Below, in pieces: positions 16,365 through 25,160 of a stretch of DNA of 64,000 bases (positions are counted from its first letter, which is position 1; every line of letters begins with the position of its first letter). Under the pieces are notes generated by a model. It made no database searches. It was not told the DNA's origin and saw only the letters and a program-made list of their open reading frames with translations. A program made the translations under genes and the position numbers. The DNA comes from Gracilinema caldarium DSM 7334 (GTDB taxonomy: Bacteria; Spirochaetota; Spirochaetia; Treponematales; Breznakiellaceae), in NCBI RefSeq assembly GCF_000219725.1, contig NC_015732.1, positions 1,054,001 through 1,118,000 of the forward strand. The letters run 5' to 3'.

Positions 16365-16370
16365 TTTGCC

Positions 16371-16398
16371 TTGACAAAAATGGTCATATGCTCATAAT
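16371..16398 (+). promoter_or_regulatory. Predicted mrp promoter, near-leaderless
   Basis: TTGACA (16371-16376), a 16-bp spacer and CATAAT (16393-16398) place the transcription start near 16405, about 3 nt before the ATG at 16408. No ribosome binding site fits in that space. Confidence 0.7.
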
Positions 16399-16407
16399 GA
16401 ACCTATT

Positions 16408-17181
16408 ATGAGTGCACAAATCGAGAAATTCTCAAAGATGAATATCAAGCACCTCATTGGTGTAGTCAGCGGTAAGGGCGGTGTCGGTAAATCGACCATC
16501 AGCGTGTTAGTAGCCCAGGCTCTTGCAGCCCGGGGGTATAAAACGGGCCTCCTGGATGCGGATATGACCGGTCCCAGCATCCCGCGGCTTCTGGGTATCG
16601 AAGGACTTAAGGGCGAGAGCGATGGTGAAAAAATATTCCCCCTCGAGGCAGATCAGGGAATTAAGGTCATTTCGGTAAATATGTTTTTACCCGATGAGGA
16701 CGAACCGGTTATCTGGCGGGGACCTTTGCTTGCTGGTGCCCTCAAACAATTTTATGAAGACGTTGAGTGGGGCGAACTGGATTACCTCGTGGTAGATTTT
16801 CCTCCGGGAACCAGCGATGTAGTGTTAAGCGGATTTCAGCAATTACCCCTGGATGGCATTGTGGTCGTGGTAACACCCCAGGATTTTGTTTCCATGATCG
16901 TTGCAAAATCGATTAAAATGGCACTGAAAACCGATGTAAAAGTGCTTGGTATGGTCGAAAACATGGGATCTATGATTTGTCCCCACTGTGGTACTGAATT
17001 TTCTCTCTTTGCCCAAGGGCAGGCTCGGGAAGGGGATACGCTCCAGCTGCCGGTATTGGCCCGTTTCCCCTGGCGGCAGGAACTGGCTCAGCGGGGCGCC
17101 CTCCTCTGGAATGATTTGCCTCAAGATTTACGTGTTACTGCTGATAGTCTTGTACAAAATATTATGATATCCTTACAATAA
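16408..17181 (+). CDS. mrp: Mrp/NBP35-family P-loop ATPase (Fe-S cluster carrier)
   Basis: A 257-residue ParA/MinD-like ATPase. It has the deviant Walker A GVVSGKGGVGKST, the Mrp signature LLDADMTGPSIPRLLG, Walker B VVDFPPGTSD and a CxxC pair in MICPHCG that binds the bridging Fe-S cluster in the dimer. Such proteins deliver Fe-S clusters to target enzymes. It lacks the N-terminal DUF59 domain of longer Mrp proteins. The ATG at 16408 follows a strong promoter by only nine bases; M11 at 16438 is a weaker alternative. It is transcribed apart from the sulfur operon. Confidence 0.93.
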   Translation: MSAQIEKFSKMNIKHLIGVVSGKGGVGKSTISVLVAQALAARGYKTGLLDADMTGPSIPRLLGIEGLKGESDGEKIFPLEADQGIKVISVNMFLPDEDEPVIWRGPLLAGALKQFYEDVEWGELDYLVVDFPPGTSDVVLSGFQQLPLDGIVVVVTPQDFVSMIVAKSIKMALKTDVKVLGMVENMGSMICPHCGTEFSLFAQGQAREGDTLQLPVLARFPWRQELAQRGALLWNDLPQDLRVTADSLVQNIMISLQ

Positions 17182-17187
17182 CGCATG

Positions 17188-17222
17188 GGGACCTCTCACA
17201 ACTCATGGTTGTGGGAGGTTCC
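17188..17222 (+). terminator. Hairpin after mrp
   Basis: A 15-bp stem pairs bases 17188-17202 with 17208-17222 around a 5-nt loop. The following sequence has only a modest T tract (TGATTTTC), so it may be a terminator or a structured leader of the next gene. Confidence 0.55.
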
Positions 17223-17260
17223 TGATTTTCAGGCGAGCTTCTGGTCACTGTGGGGTATCC

Positions 17261-18193
17261 ATGAAAAGACAACATCATTGCTTTTTGTTATATGCGGTTC
17301 TTGTAAGTATAAGCTGTACAACGGTTAAAAAAAATGACACCCCACCATCCCTGACGACTCCAGAGCCGCTTCCTGCATTTTCCTTTGGAAACCCGGTGCT
17401 TGGCTCCGCTGCAGCGAATTCAAATGTACCGGCAGCTGTCTTATTGCAAATTCCGCTTCTACTGGATAATCCGGGACATGATCGGTATGAAATACAAAAT
17501 CTTGATCTGCAGGCAACGCTATACCGGAAGGATGAGGATCGAATTCTGAAACCGGAAACGATACAATGGTCTCCACCGACAGAAGGCCGCCCTTTCTTAG
17601 ATGCTTCTTCCAGCCTTTCCGGGACTATAAGCTTTAAGGTGCCCCTGGAAAATATTCTTTTTGAGCATCCCGCAGATTCACCGGAAGCTGAGGGTACAGA
17701 GACTGCAACCATAGCATGTACTGTGGTATCGCTTCTCCAAAATGCACGGGGAGAGCCAAAAAAAATTGACCAGACTATAACCATACCGCTCCCCCGTATT
17801 TATAAGCCCCAGGTGCAAATCATCAGTATAGCGGTAAAACGGGCAGAACTGATTAATACCCGGCTCAAGGTTCGCATCCTTATAAAAAACCCCAACCCCT
17901 TTCCCTTGAGTCTGTCCCGTTTTTCCTATGAACTTTATGGAAATGGCCGCTTTTGGGCCGATGGCAATATGGCGGACCTTGGAACCATAGCAAGCAACGA
18001 AGCGCAGGAAAAGGATATATACCTCCTGATGAACTTCATCAATATGAAACGGGATTTGCTGGACCAGGTTATTGCCCTTAAATCGGTACAATACCGATTC
18101 CATGGGGATGTCACGATTGGAACCCCCTTTTCCTACCTTCCTGTTTTTCCCTTTACCTTTGACCGAGCGGGAAATTCTCCGGTTATTGAGTAA
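17261..18193 (+). CDS. LEA type 2 (WHy domain) lipoprotein
   Basis: A 310-residue predicted lipoprotein. The signal peptide LLYAVLVSISC ends in a lipobox with Cys ~20. Two copies of a beta-sandwich pattern follow, the second with the LEA14/WHy-type features LKVRILIKNPNPFPLSLSR and YELYGNG. WHy proteins bind or protect other macromolecules under stress, and in treponemes related lipoproteins are common but uncharacterised. The start at 17261 gives a proper signal peptide. It stands alone between a hairpin and the beta-glucosidase promoter. Confidence 0.75.
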   Translation: MKRQHHCFLLYAVLVSISCTTVKKNDTPPSLTTPEPLPAFSFGNPVLGSAAANSNVPAAVLLQIPLLLDNPGHDRYEIQNLDLQATLYRKDEDRILKPETIQWSPPTEGRPFLDASSSLSGTISFKVPLENILFEHPADSPEAEGTETATIACTVVSLLQNARGEPKKIDQTITIPLPRIYKPQVQIISIAVKRAELINTRLKVRILIKNPNPFPLSLSRFSYELYGNGRFWADGNMADLGTIASNEAQEKDIYLLMNFINMKRDLLDQVIALKSVQYRFHGDVTIGTPFSYLPVFPFTFDRAGNSPVIE

Positions 18194-18303
18194 GCCCTTC
18201 AGTGGGCGAGGTCAATCCTATAAAATAGTATACCCATAGGCCGCTGAAGTGGTGCGGATCCCTGCGTGGCCCGGCGAAGCCCATTGTGGATCAGTCGGGC
18301 CCC

Positions 18304-18334
18304 TTGACAGATAATAATTGAAAAATTACAATTA
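18304..18334 (+). promoter_or_regulatory. Beta-glucosidase promoter with operator candidate
   Basis: Strong sigma-70 promoter: TTGACA (18304-18309), 17-bp spacer, TACAAT (18327-18332). The inverted repeat TAATTG-N8-CAATTA (18315-18334) covers the spacer and -10 box. The ROK repressor encoded at the end of this operon is the obvious candidate to bind there. Confidence 0.7.
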
Positions 18335-18367
18335 AATAGAAATAAAGCTTAACGGGAGGTTCAGGTT

Positions 18368-19708
18368 ATGTCACAGTTAGATTTTCCCCGGGATTTTGTT
18401 TGGGGTACAGCTACAGCCAGTTTTCAGGTAGAAGGGGCTGCATTCGAGGATGGCCGGGGTGAAAGCATCTGGGACCGGTTCTGCCGGATCCCGGGCAAGG
18501 TTTTTGCCGGACATAACGGTGATGTAGCCTGCGACCAATATCATCGCTATCCAGAAGATATTAGATTGATGAAAGAAGCGGGTATTCAAGCCTATCGGTT
18601 TTCCATTGCATGGCCCAGGATTATCCCTCTTGGTACGGGTGCGGTGAATCCCAAAGGGATTGCCTATTACCGCGCGTTAGCTACTGCATTACGGGAAGCA
18701 GGAATAGAACCGGTAGCTACATTGTATCACTGGGACCTGCCCCAGGCTCTCCAGGATAAAGGGGGCTGGGAAAACCGGGAAACAGCCTATGCCTTTGAAG
18801 CCTATGCCCGTACCTGTTTTACCGAATTGGGGGATCTGATTCACCAGTGGATTACCCTGAATGAGCCTTGGTGTTCAGCCTATTTAGGCTATGGAATGGG
18901 AGCCCATGCTCCGGGTATTCAGGATAAACACGCAGCTGTCCGGGCGGTGCATCACCTGAACTTGGCCCACGGCCTTGCGGTCAGGGCTTTCCGGGAATCG
19001 GGTAAACCAGGGACTATTGGTATCACCTGGAATATCATGGTGCACCGGCCTGCAACTCGGAATGAAAAGGATAGGCTGGCCGCTGAAATTGCTATTGAGA
19101 GGGATAGCCGCATGTTCACCGGTCCTGTATGTGGTCATGGGTATCCCCGCCGTTTCCTCGAACAAGCAGGTATAACGATTCCGGAACAACCGGGGGATCT
19201 GGACATTATTGCATCTCCCATCGACTTTGCAGGGCTTAACTATTACAGTGAAAACGTCGTAGCTTGGGATGAACTGACAGAAGACCATATTCGTTTTATG
19301 CCAACCTGGCAAGAAAAGACCGATATGGGCTGGTCTATCGTTCCCCAGGGCTTTGTCCGACATTTACGCTGGCTCAGCGCGGAAACGGGCGGTATACCGC
19401 TCTATGTTACCGAGAATGGCTGTGCCCAAAAGGATGTGGTCGTTATTGATGAACATGGTCAAAAACGGGTGCATGATGCTGGCCGCATTGCATATCTCAG
19501 GGACCATTTCCTTGCCATGAAACAGGCACTGGACGAGGGTATCCCCCTTAAGGGCTACTTCCTCTGGTCCCTCCTCGATAATTTTGAATGGGCCCATGGC
19601 TATTCAAAACGGTTTGGTATTGTTTATATTGATTACAGTACCTTGCAACGGATTCCCAAAGACAGTTACTATTACTACCGGGATCTTATTGCAGGGTATG
19701 GTGAATGA
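18368..19708 (+). CDS. Beta-glucosidase, glycoside hydrolase family 1
   Basis: Hydrolyses beta-glucosides such as cellobiose by a retaining mechanism. The catalytic acid/base is Glu166 in TLNEPW and the nucleophile Glu349 in VTENG; the GH1 N-terminal signature is FVWGTATASFQVEGA. Length is 446 residues, normal for the family. No signal peptide is present, so it is cytoplasmic and acts on unphosphorylated imported sugars (no 6-phospho-specific signature was recognised). GGGAGG lies upstream of the ATG. The stop overlaps the start of the ROK gene by 4 bases. Confidence 0.95.
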   Translation: MSQLDFPRDFVWGTATASFQVEGAAFEDGRGESIWDRFCRIPGKVFAGHNGDVACDQYHRYPEDIRLMKEAGIQAYRFSIAWPRIIPLGTGAVNPKGIAYYRALATALREAGIEPVATLYHWDLPQALQDKGGWENRETAYAFEAYARTCFTELGDLIHQWITLNEPWCSAYLGYGMGAHAPGIQDKHAAVRAVHHLNLAHGLAVRAFRESGKPGTIGITWNIMVHRPATRNEKDRLAAEIAIERDSRMFTGPVCGHGYPRRFLEQAGITIPEQPGDLDIIASPIDFAGLNYYSENVVAWDELTEDHIRFMPTWQEKTDMGWSIVPQGFVRHLRWLSAETGGIPLYVTENGCAQKDVVVIDEHGQKRVHDAGRIAYLRDHFLAMKQALDEGIPLKGYFLWSLLDNFEWAHGYSKRFGIVYIDYSTLQRIPKDSYYYYRDLIAGYGE

Positions 19709-20880
19709 TAGAAGGCAAAAATGAATATTATGGGTCTCGGATACTGTCGATCCTTTATAAACAACCGGGACTTAGTCGATCCGATCTAGCGGAACTTCTG
19801 AATCTTGACCGGGGAACCGTAAGTCGGATTGTTCAATACCTCCTTTCAAACGGTCTGGTAGAAGAGGGAGAGGAAATTCAAGAAAGCTCAGACCAGGCAG
19901 GTCGGAAGAAGATTCCTCTCTTTATTTCTGATACTTCTGGATATACTATTGGTCTTGAAGTCCAGTGTGAGTTTATAAAGTATGGAGCGCTCAGCCCTCT
20001 TGGTAGAGAACTTGGTTCGGGTATCATGTACCGGCATGGAAAGGGTAATCTTCTGAAGGATATTCTCACAGCGGTTGAGCTTGCACGGAAAAATCTGCAG
20101 ATTCAGACAGAAGCACCGCTTATGGGGGTTGGTATTGCCTTAAGCGGACTGGTAGATCCTATTCATGGTATTTTGCTCTTCAGTCTTACCCTGGGAGCCA
20201 AGGAAGCTCCACTGGCCCTCGGTAAAGCTCTGGAAGATCAGCTCGGTGTTCCCGTATTTCTTGATAATGATGCTAAATGTTGCTGTTATGAGGTCCTCTC
20301 CTGGCCTTATCAGGGACCTGGAGCAAAGTTGGATAACTTTATCTATACCTTCTGCGAGTTTATCGAAAATCCACAGGATAAAGATCGCTATGACCGGATC
20401 GGTATAGGAACTGCGGTGGTTTTACATGAAAAAATCTATTATGGAAGTCGATTTGCAGCTGGTGAGTTCAAGAACCTTTATGCAAACCCTGACATTCCGG
20501 GGCAGTTCGGCCGAAACACCTGTGATTATTTTACTCTTATGCGGTCTGACCCGGAACGGCGATCTCTTTTTATACATGATCTCGCGGGTAGTATGGCCTA
20601 TCTCGCTAATTTTTTGGATATTCAGCTCGTGTATATGGGTGGAGGTATTGAACGGTATGGGGCAGAACTGCAACAGGCCTTTGACCGGGCAATAGAAACA
20701 ACCTGGCTTTACCAGGAGTACCTGCCCCGGCAGATTCAGATCCAATTTGCTTCTTCAGATGAAAAGCCTGCTGTTCGTGGTGCAGCGGCCATGGTGCATC
20801 GGCATATTTTTGCAGGTCCTATTCATGAGGGAAAGGAACGTACCGGCCTGGCCTACCTGCAGGCTCTGCCGGGCTGGTAA
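19705..20880 (+). CDS. ROK-family transcriptional regulator (XylR/NagC type)
   Basis: A 391-residue protein. An N-terminal winged helix (LSRSDLAELLNLDRGTVSRIV) is followed by a ROK sugar-kinase-like domain with GVGIALSGLVDP and the DNDAKCC segment in the position of the catalytic Asp. The usual ROK zinc motif (CGxxGCxE) is not present. It is coupled to the beta-glucosidase by an ATGA overlap, so it probably controls that gene in response to glucose or a beta-glucoside, perhaps through the TAATTG-N8-CAATTA repeat in the promoter. Confidence 0.9.
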   Translation: MIEGKNEYYGSRILSILYKQPGLSRSDLAELLNLDRGTVSRIVQYLLSNGLVEEGEEIQESSDQAGRKKIPLFISDTSGYTIGLEVQCEFIKYGALSPLGRELGSGIMYRHGKGNLLKDILTAVELARKNLQIQTEAPLMGVGIALSGLVDPIHGILLFSLTLGAKEAPLALGKALEDQLGVPVFLDNDAKCCCYEVLSWPYQGPGAKLDNFIYTFCEFIENPQDKDRYDRIGIGTAVVLHEKIYYGSRFAAGEFKNLYANPDIPGQFGRNTCDYFTLMRSDPERRSLFIHDLAGSMAYLANFLDIQLVYMGGGIERYGAELQQAFDRAIETTWLYQEYLPRQIQIQFASSDEKPAVRGAAAMVHRHIFAGPIHEGKERTGLAYLQALPGW

Positions 20881-20951
20881 GGGCTGGCAAAGGAAGAATC
20901 TACCGGGGCTGTCAAAGGTTGTTAAAGGTTGGCTCCGGCGGAACTGAGTAC

Positions 20952-21965
20952 CTACTGGTTCCCTGTCATGGGGAAGGGTAAGACACTGTCTATGGTTGAT
21001 CGGCCCACTATAGCCATGATGAGCCTATCCAGACCCATGGCCACCCCGGAGCATGCAGGGAAGGATTGGGCTTCGCCCAGTGCATTCCTGCGGTTCTGAA
21101 ATATGTGCCAGTAATTTGTATCGATGGCATGGGGAATGAGGGCTTTCTGCTGTTTTTTAGCCCCTTCCGCTGCAAAATAACGGCGGACCTCATCGGGATC
21201 AGTCTCTTCCGTGTAACAGTTGGCAAGCTCAATGCCCCGTACATAGAGTTCCCACCGTTCCTTGGCCAGTTTCCCCTTACAGTTTTTTGCAAGGCAGGGA
21301 ACAAAGGCAGGATAATCCATGAGGACCACAGGATGGTCCCGGGGCAATTGGGGTTCTACCGCATGTACAAAGATGAGATTGTAGAGGTCCCCCAGGTCCA
21401 AGAAATCAGGAACGGGTAAGCCAAGTTGTTGTGCTTTTTCTGCCATCGCATCCCTGCCTTGTGCTGCAGTATCATAGAGAGAAAAGCCTGCCCATTGTAA
21501 AAAAGCTTCCTCCATGGGTATTTGCAAAAAGGGAGGCCTTAGCTCTATCGACACATCCTGAGGAAGTACTGCTTTAAAAAGCTCTTCGGTAATTGCAATC
21601 GAATCCCGGTAATCCGCATCCATGGTGTAGTATTCCAGCATAGTAAATTCAGGACTATGCAGTTCCCCTGTGGATTCACCATTACGAAAACATTTGCAAA
21701 TTTGATACATGCTTCGCCGGTGTTGGGCAATGAGCTGTTTCATCCAGAGTTCTGGGGATGGGACCAGATAGTACTCTTTTCTGCGATGTCTGCCCTGACT
21801 ATCCGGCGGCAAAACATATTCGGTTTTAAAAACTTCGAGGCAGGTTTCCGGAATGAGGTGAGATGCAAGAGTCGGAGTGTCTACCTCAAGATATGCTTTG
21901 CTGTCAAAAAAGGAACGAATATTTCGAAAAGTCCGACTTCGTGTTTCTAAGAGTTCTATGTCCAT
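20952..21965 (-). CDS. epmA: EF-P--(R)-beta-lysine ligase EpmA
   Basis: A 337-residue class II lysyl-tRNA-synthetase catalytic domain without the anticodon-binding domain, as in EpmA (PoxA/GenX). Motif 2 reads YQICKCFRNGE followed by HSPEFTMLEYY, and motif 3 GVAMGLDRLIM. It would attach beta-lysine to a Lys of EF-P, which is encoded at 8831-9394. ATG 21965 is chosen because an AAGG sits 8-11 bases upstream and the longer frame would overlap murD by 53 bases. It is probably co-transcribed with murD. The beta-lysine-forming EpmB is not in the window. Confidence 0.92.
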   Translation of the reverse strand: MDIELLETRSRTFRNIRSFFDSKAYLEVDTPTLASHLIPETCLEVFKTEYVLPPDSQGRHRRKEYYLVPSPELWMKQLIAQHRRSMYQICKCFRNGESTGELHSPEFTMLEYYTMDADYRDSIAITEELFKAVLPQDVSIELRPPFLQIPMEEAFLQWAGFSLYDTAAQGRDAMAEKAQQLGLPVPDFLDLGDLYNLIFVHAVEPQLPRDHPVVLMDYPAFVPCLAKNCKGKLAKERWELYVRGIELANCYTEETDPDEVRRYFAAEGAKKQQKALIPHAIDTNYWHIFQNRRNALGEAQSFPACSGVAMGLDRLIMAIVGRSTIDSVLPFPMTGNQ

Positions 21966-21978
21966 CAGAAATACCTTT

Positions 21979-23532
21979 TTACGCCAATCGTTGTACCGCT
22001 TCCTTCCACTTTCTTCCCCGGTCAAATTCATTCAGAAACATACCGAAGGAAGCACAGCCGGGACTTAGTACCACATTGTCCCCCGTGATCGCCGCTTCGA
22101 GGGCTGATAGCACTGCCTTGTCCAGATTGTCATAGGGACCACGATAGGAAATTCCATACGTGTTAAGAAGCTGGAGGAGTTTTTCTGTGCCAGTTCCTGC
22201 CAGGAGTATAACCTGTTTTGCCCTTTTACAGGCCTGAGCCAGAGGGCTAAAATCGAGGTTTTTATCAGTGCCGCCGGTAACTAGAATCGGTCCTGTCTCA
22301 AAAGCTTCTATTGCCGCAGCGGCAGCTTCCGGAATGGTGGCGGCGGTGTCGTTATAGAAACGAATCCCCTTAGTTTCAAAGAAAAACTCAAGCCGATGCT
22401 CTAGTCCAGGGAAGGTGGCAAGGGTTTCCCGAATCATCTCTGGAGGAAGTCCGAGGTCAAGCAGCCCCAAAGCACAGGCAAGAAGATTCTGTTTCTGGTG
22501 TATGCCCGGTACCAGCGTTCGTTCAGGTACTACTTCTACAATGGAGCCATCGGATAAGCGGGCTAAGCCAGGACCCTGGGGACCTGCGAGCCAGCCATCG
22601 AGGGCTTCTTGAGAAACAGCCTGGTCTGTGCCCCAGGTCTGGTAGGTCCGGGGCCGTCCGGGGCTTTCCCGGCTAAAAAGCCCCCCCCAGGAGTCACTGC
22701 CAACAATGGTAACATCAGTTTTGTCCTGACCCTGGTAGATGACTTTTTTATCTGCCACGTAGGCTTCCATGGTTCCATAGCGGTCCAGGTGGTCTGGCAG
22801 TATGGTGGTCAGGATAGCGACCCGGGGTTTTAAGAGAGCCCGGGTGGCCCCGGTATCCAGGGCTTCAGCGGTTCCTTCATGGTCTTGTAATGACACCCTA
22901 CGGGCTCGCAGGTCCCCGAGCTGCCAACTCGAAAGCTCTAAAACCACATCGTCCTCAGGAGTGAGCTGGTCAAGAAAAATAAGGGGTGACACGGTGATAT
23001 TTCCACCCAGATAGGCCTTGCCTGGCAGGAAGCTATGGTGAGATACAGATCCGCTGTTTTCGTGAGGGTTTGCTGAATGGCTTACCTGTGGGGCTTTGGG
23101 AAGGTCCATGCCCATAGCAGAAACCTTATTCCGAACTGAAGAAAGGACCCAGTGAAGGGCACTGGAAGTACTGGATTTTCCCTTAGATCCGGTTACTGCA
23201 CAGAGACGGGCAGGATTTTCTTGCAGGAAGAGGGAAATATCTGTTTCAATTCTCTGGGCTGCCGCTAAATAGGGCGAATCTGGCCGTACCGCAGGGTTTT
23301 TTACCACCATATCAGCGGACCTAAAATCATCAATCTCATGTTTCCCAAGAACAAACCGTATTGGTAAATCTGCCAGTGCTTCGATACTGGGTCGTAACAC
23401 CTTTTCATCCCGCAGGTCCGTAACGGTGACCTGGGCTCCATGGGTTGCAAGATACCGGGCTGCTTCGAGCCCGCCACCGTTGAGGCCCAGTCCCATGACG
23501 ACGACACGGCTTCCAGAAAATTTAGAATTCAA
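21979..23532 (-). CDS. murD: UDP-N-acetylmuramoyl-L-alanine--D-glutamate ligase
   Basis: Adds D-Glu to UDP-MurNAc-L-Ala. The ATP-binding loop is VTGSKGKSSTSSAL; ILPDHLDRYGTMEAY and FYNDTAATIPEA are family motifs. At 517 residues it is ~70 longer than most MurD proteins; extra segments include residues ~135-170 (rich in Ser, His and Asn) and ~208-235. The start is a TTG at 23532 with AAGGAG seven bases before it, inside the end of the upstream gene (11-base overlap). epmA follows 13 bases downstream. Confidence 0.94.
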   Translation of the reverse strand: MNSKFSGSRVVVMGLGLNGGGLEAARYLATHGAQVTVTDLRDEKVLRPSIEALADLPIRFVLGKHEIDDFRSADMVVKNPAVRPDSPYLAAAQRIETDISLFLQENPARLCAVTGSKGKSSTSSALHWVLSSVRNKVSAMGMDLPKAPQVSHSANPHENSGSVSHHSFLPGKAYLGGNITVSPLIFLDQLTPEDDVVLELSSWQLGDLRARRVSLQDHEGTAEALDTGATRALLKPRVAILTTILPDHLDRYGTMEAYVADKKVIYQGQDKTDVTIVGSDSWGGLFSRESPGRPRTYQTWGTDQAVSQEALDGWLAGPQGPGLARLSDGSIVEVVPERTLVPGIHQKQNLLACALGLLDLGLPPEMIRETLATFPGLEHRLEFFFETKGIRFYNDTAATIPEAAAAAIEAFETGPILVTGGTDKNLDFSPLAQACKRAKQVILLAGTGTEKLLQLLNTYGISYRGPYDNLDKAVLSALEAAITGDNVVLSPGCASFGMFLNEFDRGRKWKEAVQRLA

Positions 23533-24469
23533 TCCGAAACTCCTTCTGTTCCTGTCGGTTAAGATATGCTGTAACTGTCAGGTTCGTCCAGAGCTTTTTA
23601 TAGTTGCTGTTCACTTTTTGATGCAGTTCCTTAAAGAGGGACAGTTCCTCCGAAAAGGGAACTGTTTTGAGAGCGTGTTGTATTTTTTCTAGATAGGGTT
23701 CCAGAAAGTGCAGAGCCCCCTGCAGATATGGTAGGAGTTGTCGGCGTCGTTCCGGTGTAGGGCCCAGTATGGTCATACAAATGGTTTTATACTTACAGGT
23801 AAAGGGATAATAGGGATACATCCTCTGTCCTTCAGCGATAAACAGCTTGGTAAAGAATTTAGTGAGTTCCGTGTCAATCCAGATGCCCCGGACGAGATAA
23901 CCCTTACCGGTTTCGCCGATCCAGGTATTTGATATGGTTTGGTGTATCTTAAAAGAAACAATTTTACCCATTTCGGTCAAGACCGTATCCAGAGGTATAC
24001 AGTCACTTTCAAGATAAAGCCGATTGGTTCGGTACACAGCGGTATAATCGTTGGAACCCCGTTCAATGAGTTCGTGTTCAAGGGGACGATATTGAAGATT
24101 TATCCGGAGTAGAAAAAGAAAATACTTTTCACCGATCTTGTAAACCCGATAAAAACAAGGCTTTTGTATTTCTGCAGGATCAAAGAAGTAATTCAGATCC
24201 GAAAAAAAGTCGGGCACCAGGGGTAACATTACATCAATAAAATCATGGAGTGCATTGGAATAGTCTGTTCGAGGGACGGACTGTCGTACATCGTGATGAA
24301 TGGGAAAGCGGGGAACGATAAAGGGCTCTGGTACCTGAATAAAATATTCTTCGCTTTGGTTATAATGGTGGCTATAGGGCTTTTCTAAAAAACTGTGGGG
24401 GCTTTGTAACTTTTGGTTGATGATACGATCCGAATAACCGGGGCGTATTTCATTTAATAATTGTTCCAT
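23522..24469 (-). CDS. Protein of unknown function
   Basis: I do not recognise this ~315-residue protein. It has no signal peptide or clear membrane segment and is rich in Tyr, Phe, Leu and His, with motifs such as HHYNQSEEYFIQVPEPFIVPR and YPYYPFTCKYKTICMTILGP. Its end overlaps the TTG start of murD by 11 bases, so the two are translationally coupled and a cell-wall or cell-division link is possible. ATG 24469 is preferred; the frame can be extended to a TTG at 24508, but that TTG is the -35 box of the predicted promoter. Confidence 0.7.
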   Translation of the reverse strand: MEQLLNEIRPGYSDRIINQKLQSPHSFLEKPYSHHYNQSEEYFIQVPEPFIVPRFPIHHDVRQSVPRTDYSNALHDFIDVMLPLVPDFFSDLNYFFDPAEIQKPCFYRVYKIGEKYFLFLLRINLQYRPLEHELIERGSNDYTAVYRTNRLYLESDCIPLDTVLTEMGKIVSFKIHQTISNTWIGETGKGYLVRGIWIDTELTKFFTKLFIAEGQRMYPYYPFTCKYKTICMTILGPTPERRRQLLPYLQGALHFLEPYLEKIQHALKTVPFSEELSLFKELHQKVNSNYKKLWTNLTVTAYLNRQEQKEFRIEF

Positions 24470-24479
24470 TGTTTTGTTA

Positions 24480-24508
24480 ATGATACTACGGGATACATGT
24501 AATTTCAA
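24480..24508 (-). promoter_or_regulatory. Predicted promoter of the unknown gene-murD-epmA operon
   Basis: On the minus strand, TTGAAA (24508-24503), a 17-bp spacer and TATCAT (24485-24480) are followed ten bases later by ATG 24469. The leader would be about 3 nt, with no ribosome binding site. Confidence 0.55.
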
Positions 24509-24621
24509 TTCGAATAAAATTTCATTGCCTCTAGCCAGACTTCATAGTATGATGGGCAAGAGCTGTCTTCTAAATACATTATGAGAGATGCCTCTTACAA
24601 AATTTATTGGGAGGAATTACT

Positions 24622-25113
24622 ATGAAAAAGCTTTTTGTTTTCGTTGCGGCCTTATTGACCCTTACTGGTATGGCGCTTTTTGCTGCCGATCCTGTGGAGG
24701 GTCTCTGGAAAAGTGTGGATGAGGACGGTGTAGCGACTGCCTTCTGGAAAATATATGAGAAAAATGGTGTGCTCTATGGTGAGATACTGAAAATTGTTGG
24801 AAAACCCGATGATACCATCGCTACTGCCGCCAAACCAAGCTATAAAAACTTTCCAGTACCGGGGTCTGTAAACCAGATGAAGGTGGTAGGCACCCCCTGG
24901 ATTTACGGTCTTAAGAAAAAAGCCCCTGGCCAATGGGAAGGCGGCTTTATTATAGATGTTAGGAAAGGGGATATCTACAACTGCAAAATAACCTTCCGGC
25001 CAGCGGATGGGAAAAAGTATAAAACCGATGTCCTTGAGATGCGAGGTGAAATAGGTCTTGGTATCGGCCGCAGTCAGTACTGGCTGAGGGCTACAGAAAT
25101 GGAACTAAAGTAA
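24622..25113 (+). CDS. Exported DUF2147-family protein
   Basis: A 163-residue exported protein. The signal peptide is MKKLFVFVAALLTLTGMALF with cleavage near AADPVEG. The DUF2147 pattern follows: VEGLWKSVDEDGVATAFWKIYE, YGEILKIVG and GFIIDVRKGDIYNCKI. Function of the family is unknown; it is periplasmic and small. GGGAGG precedes ATG 24622, so the upstream TTG at 24607 is rejected. Confidence 0.85.
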   Translation: MKKLFVFVAALLTLTGMALFAADPVEGLWKSVDEDGVATAFWKIYEKNGVLYGEILKIVGKPDDTIATAAKPSYKNFPVPGSVNQMKVVGTPWIYGLKKKAPGQWEGGFIIDVRKGDIYNCKITFRPADGKKYKTDVLEMRGEIGLGIGRSQYWLRATEMELK

Positions 25114-25160
25114 AAAAAGTCTTAAAAATCTTAAGAGAAAAACCTGCTGCGATACACTGT

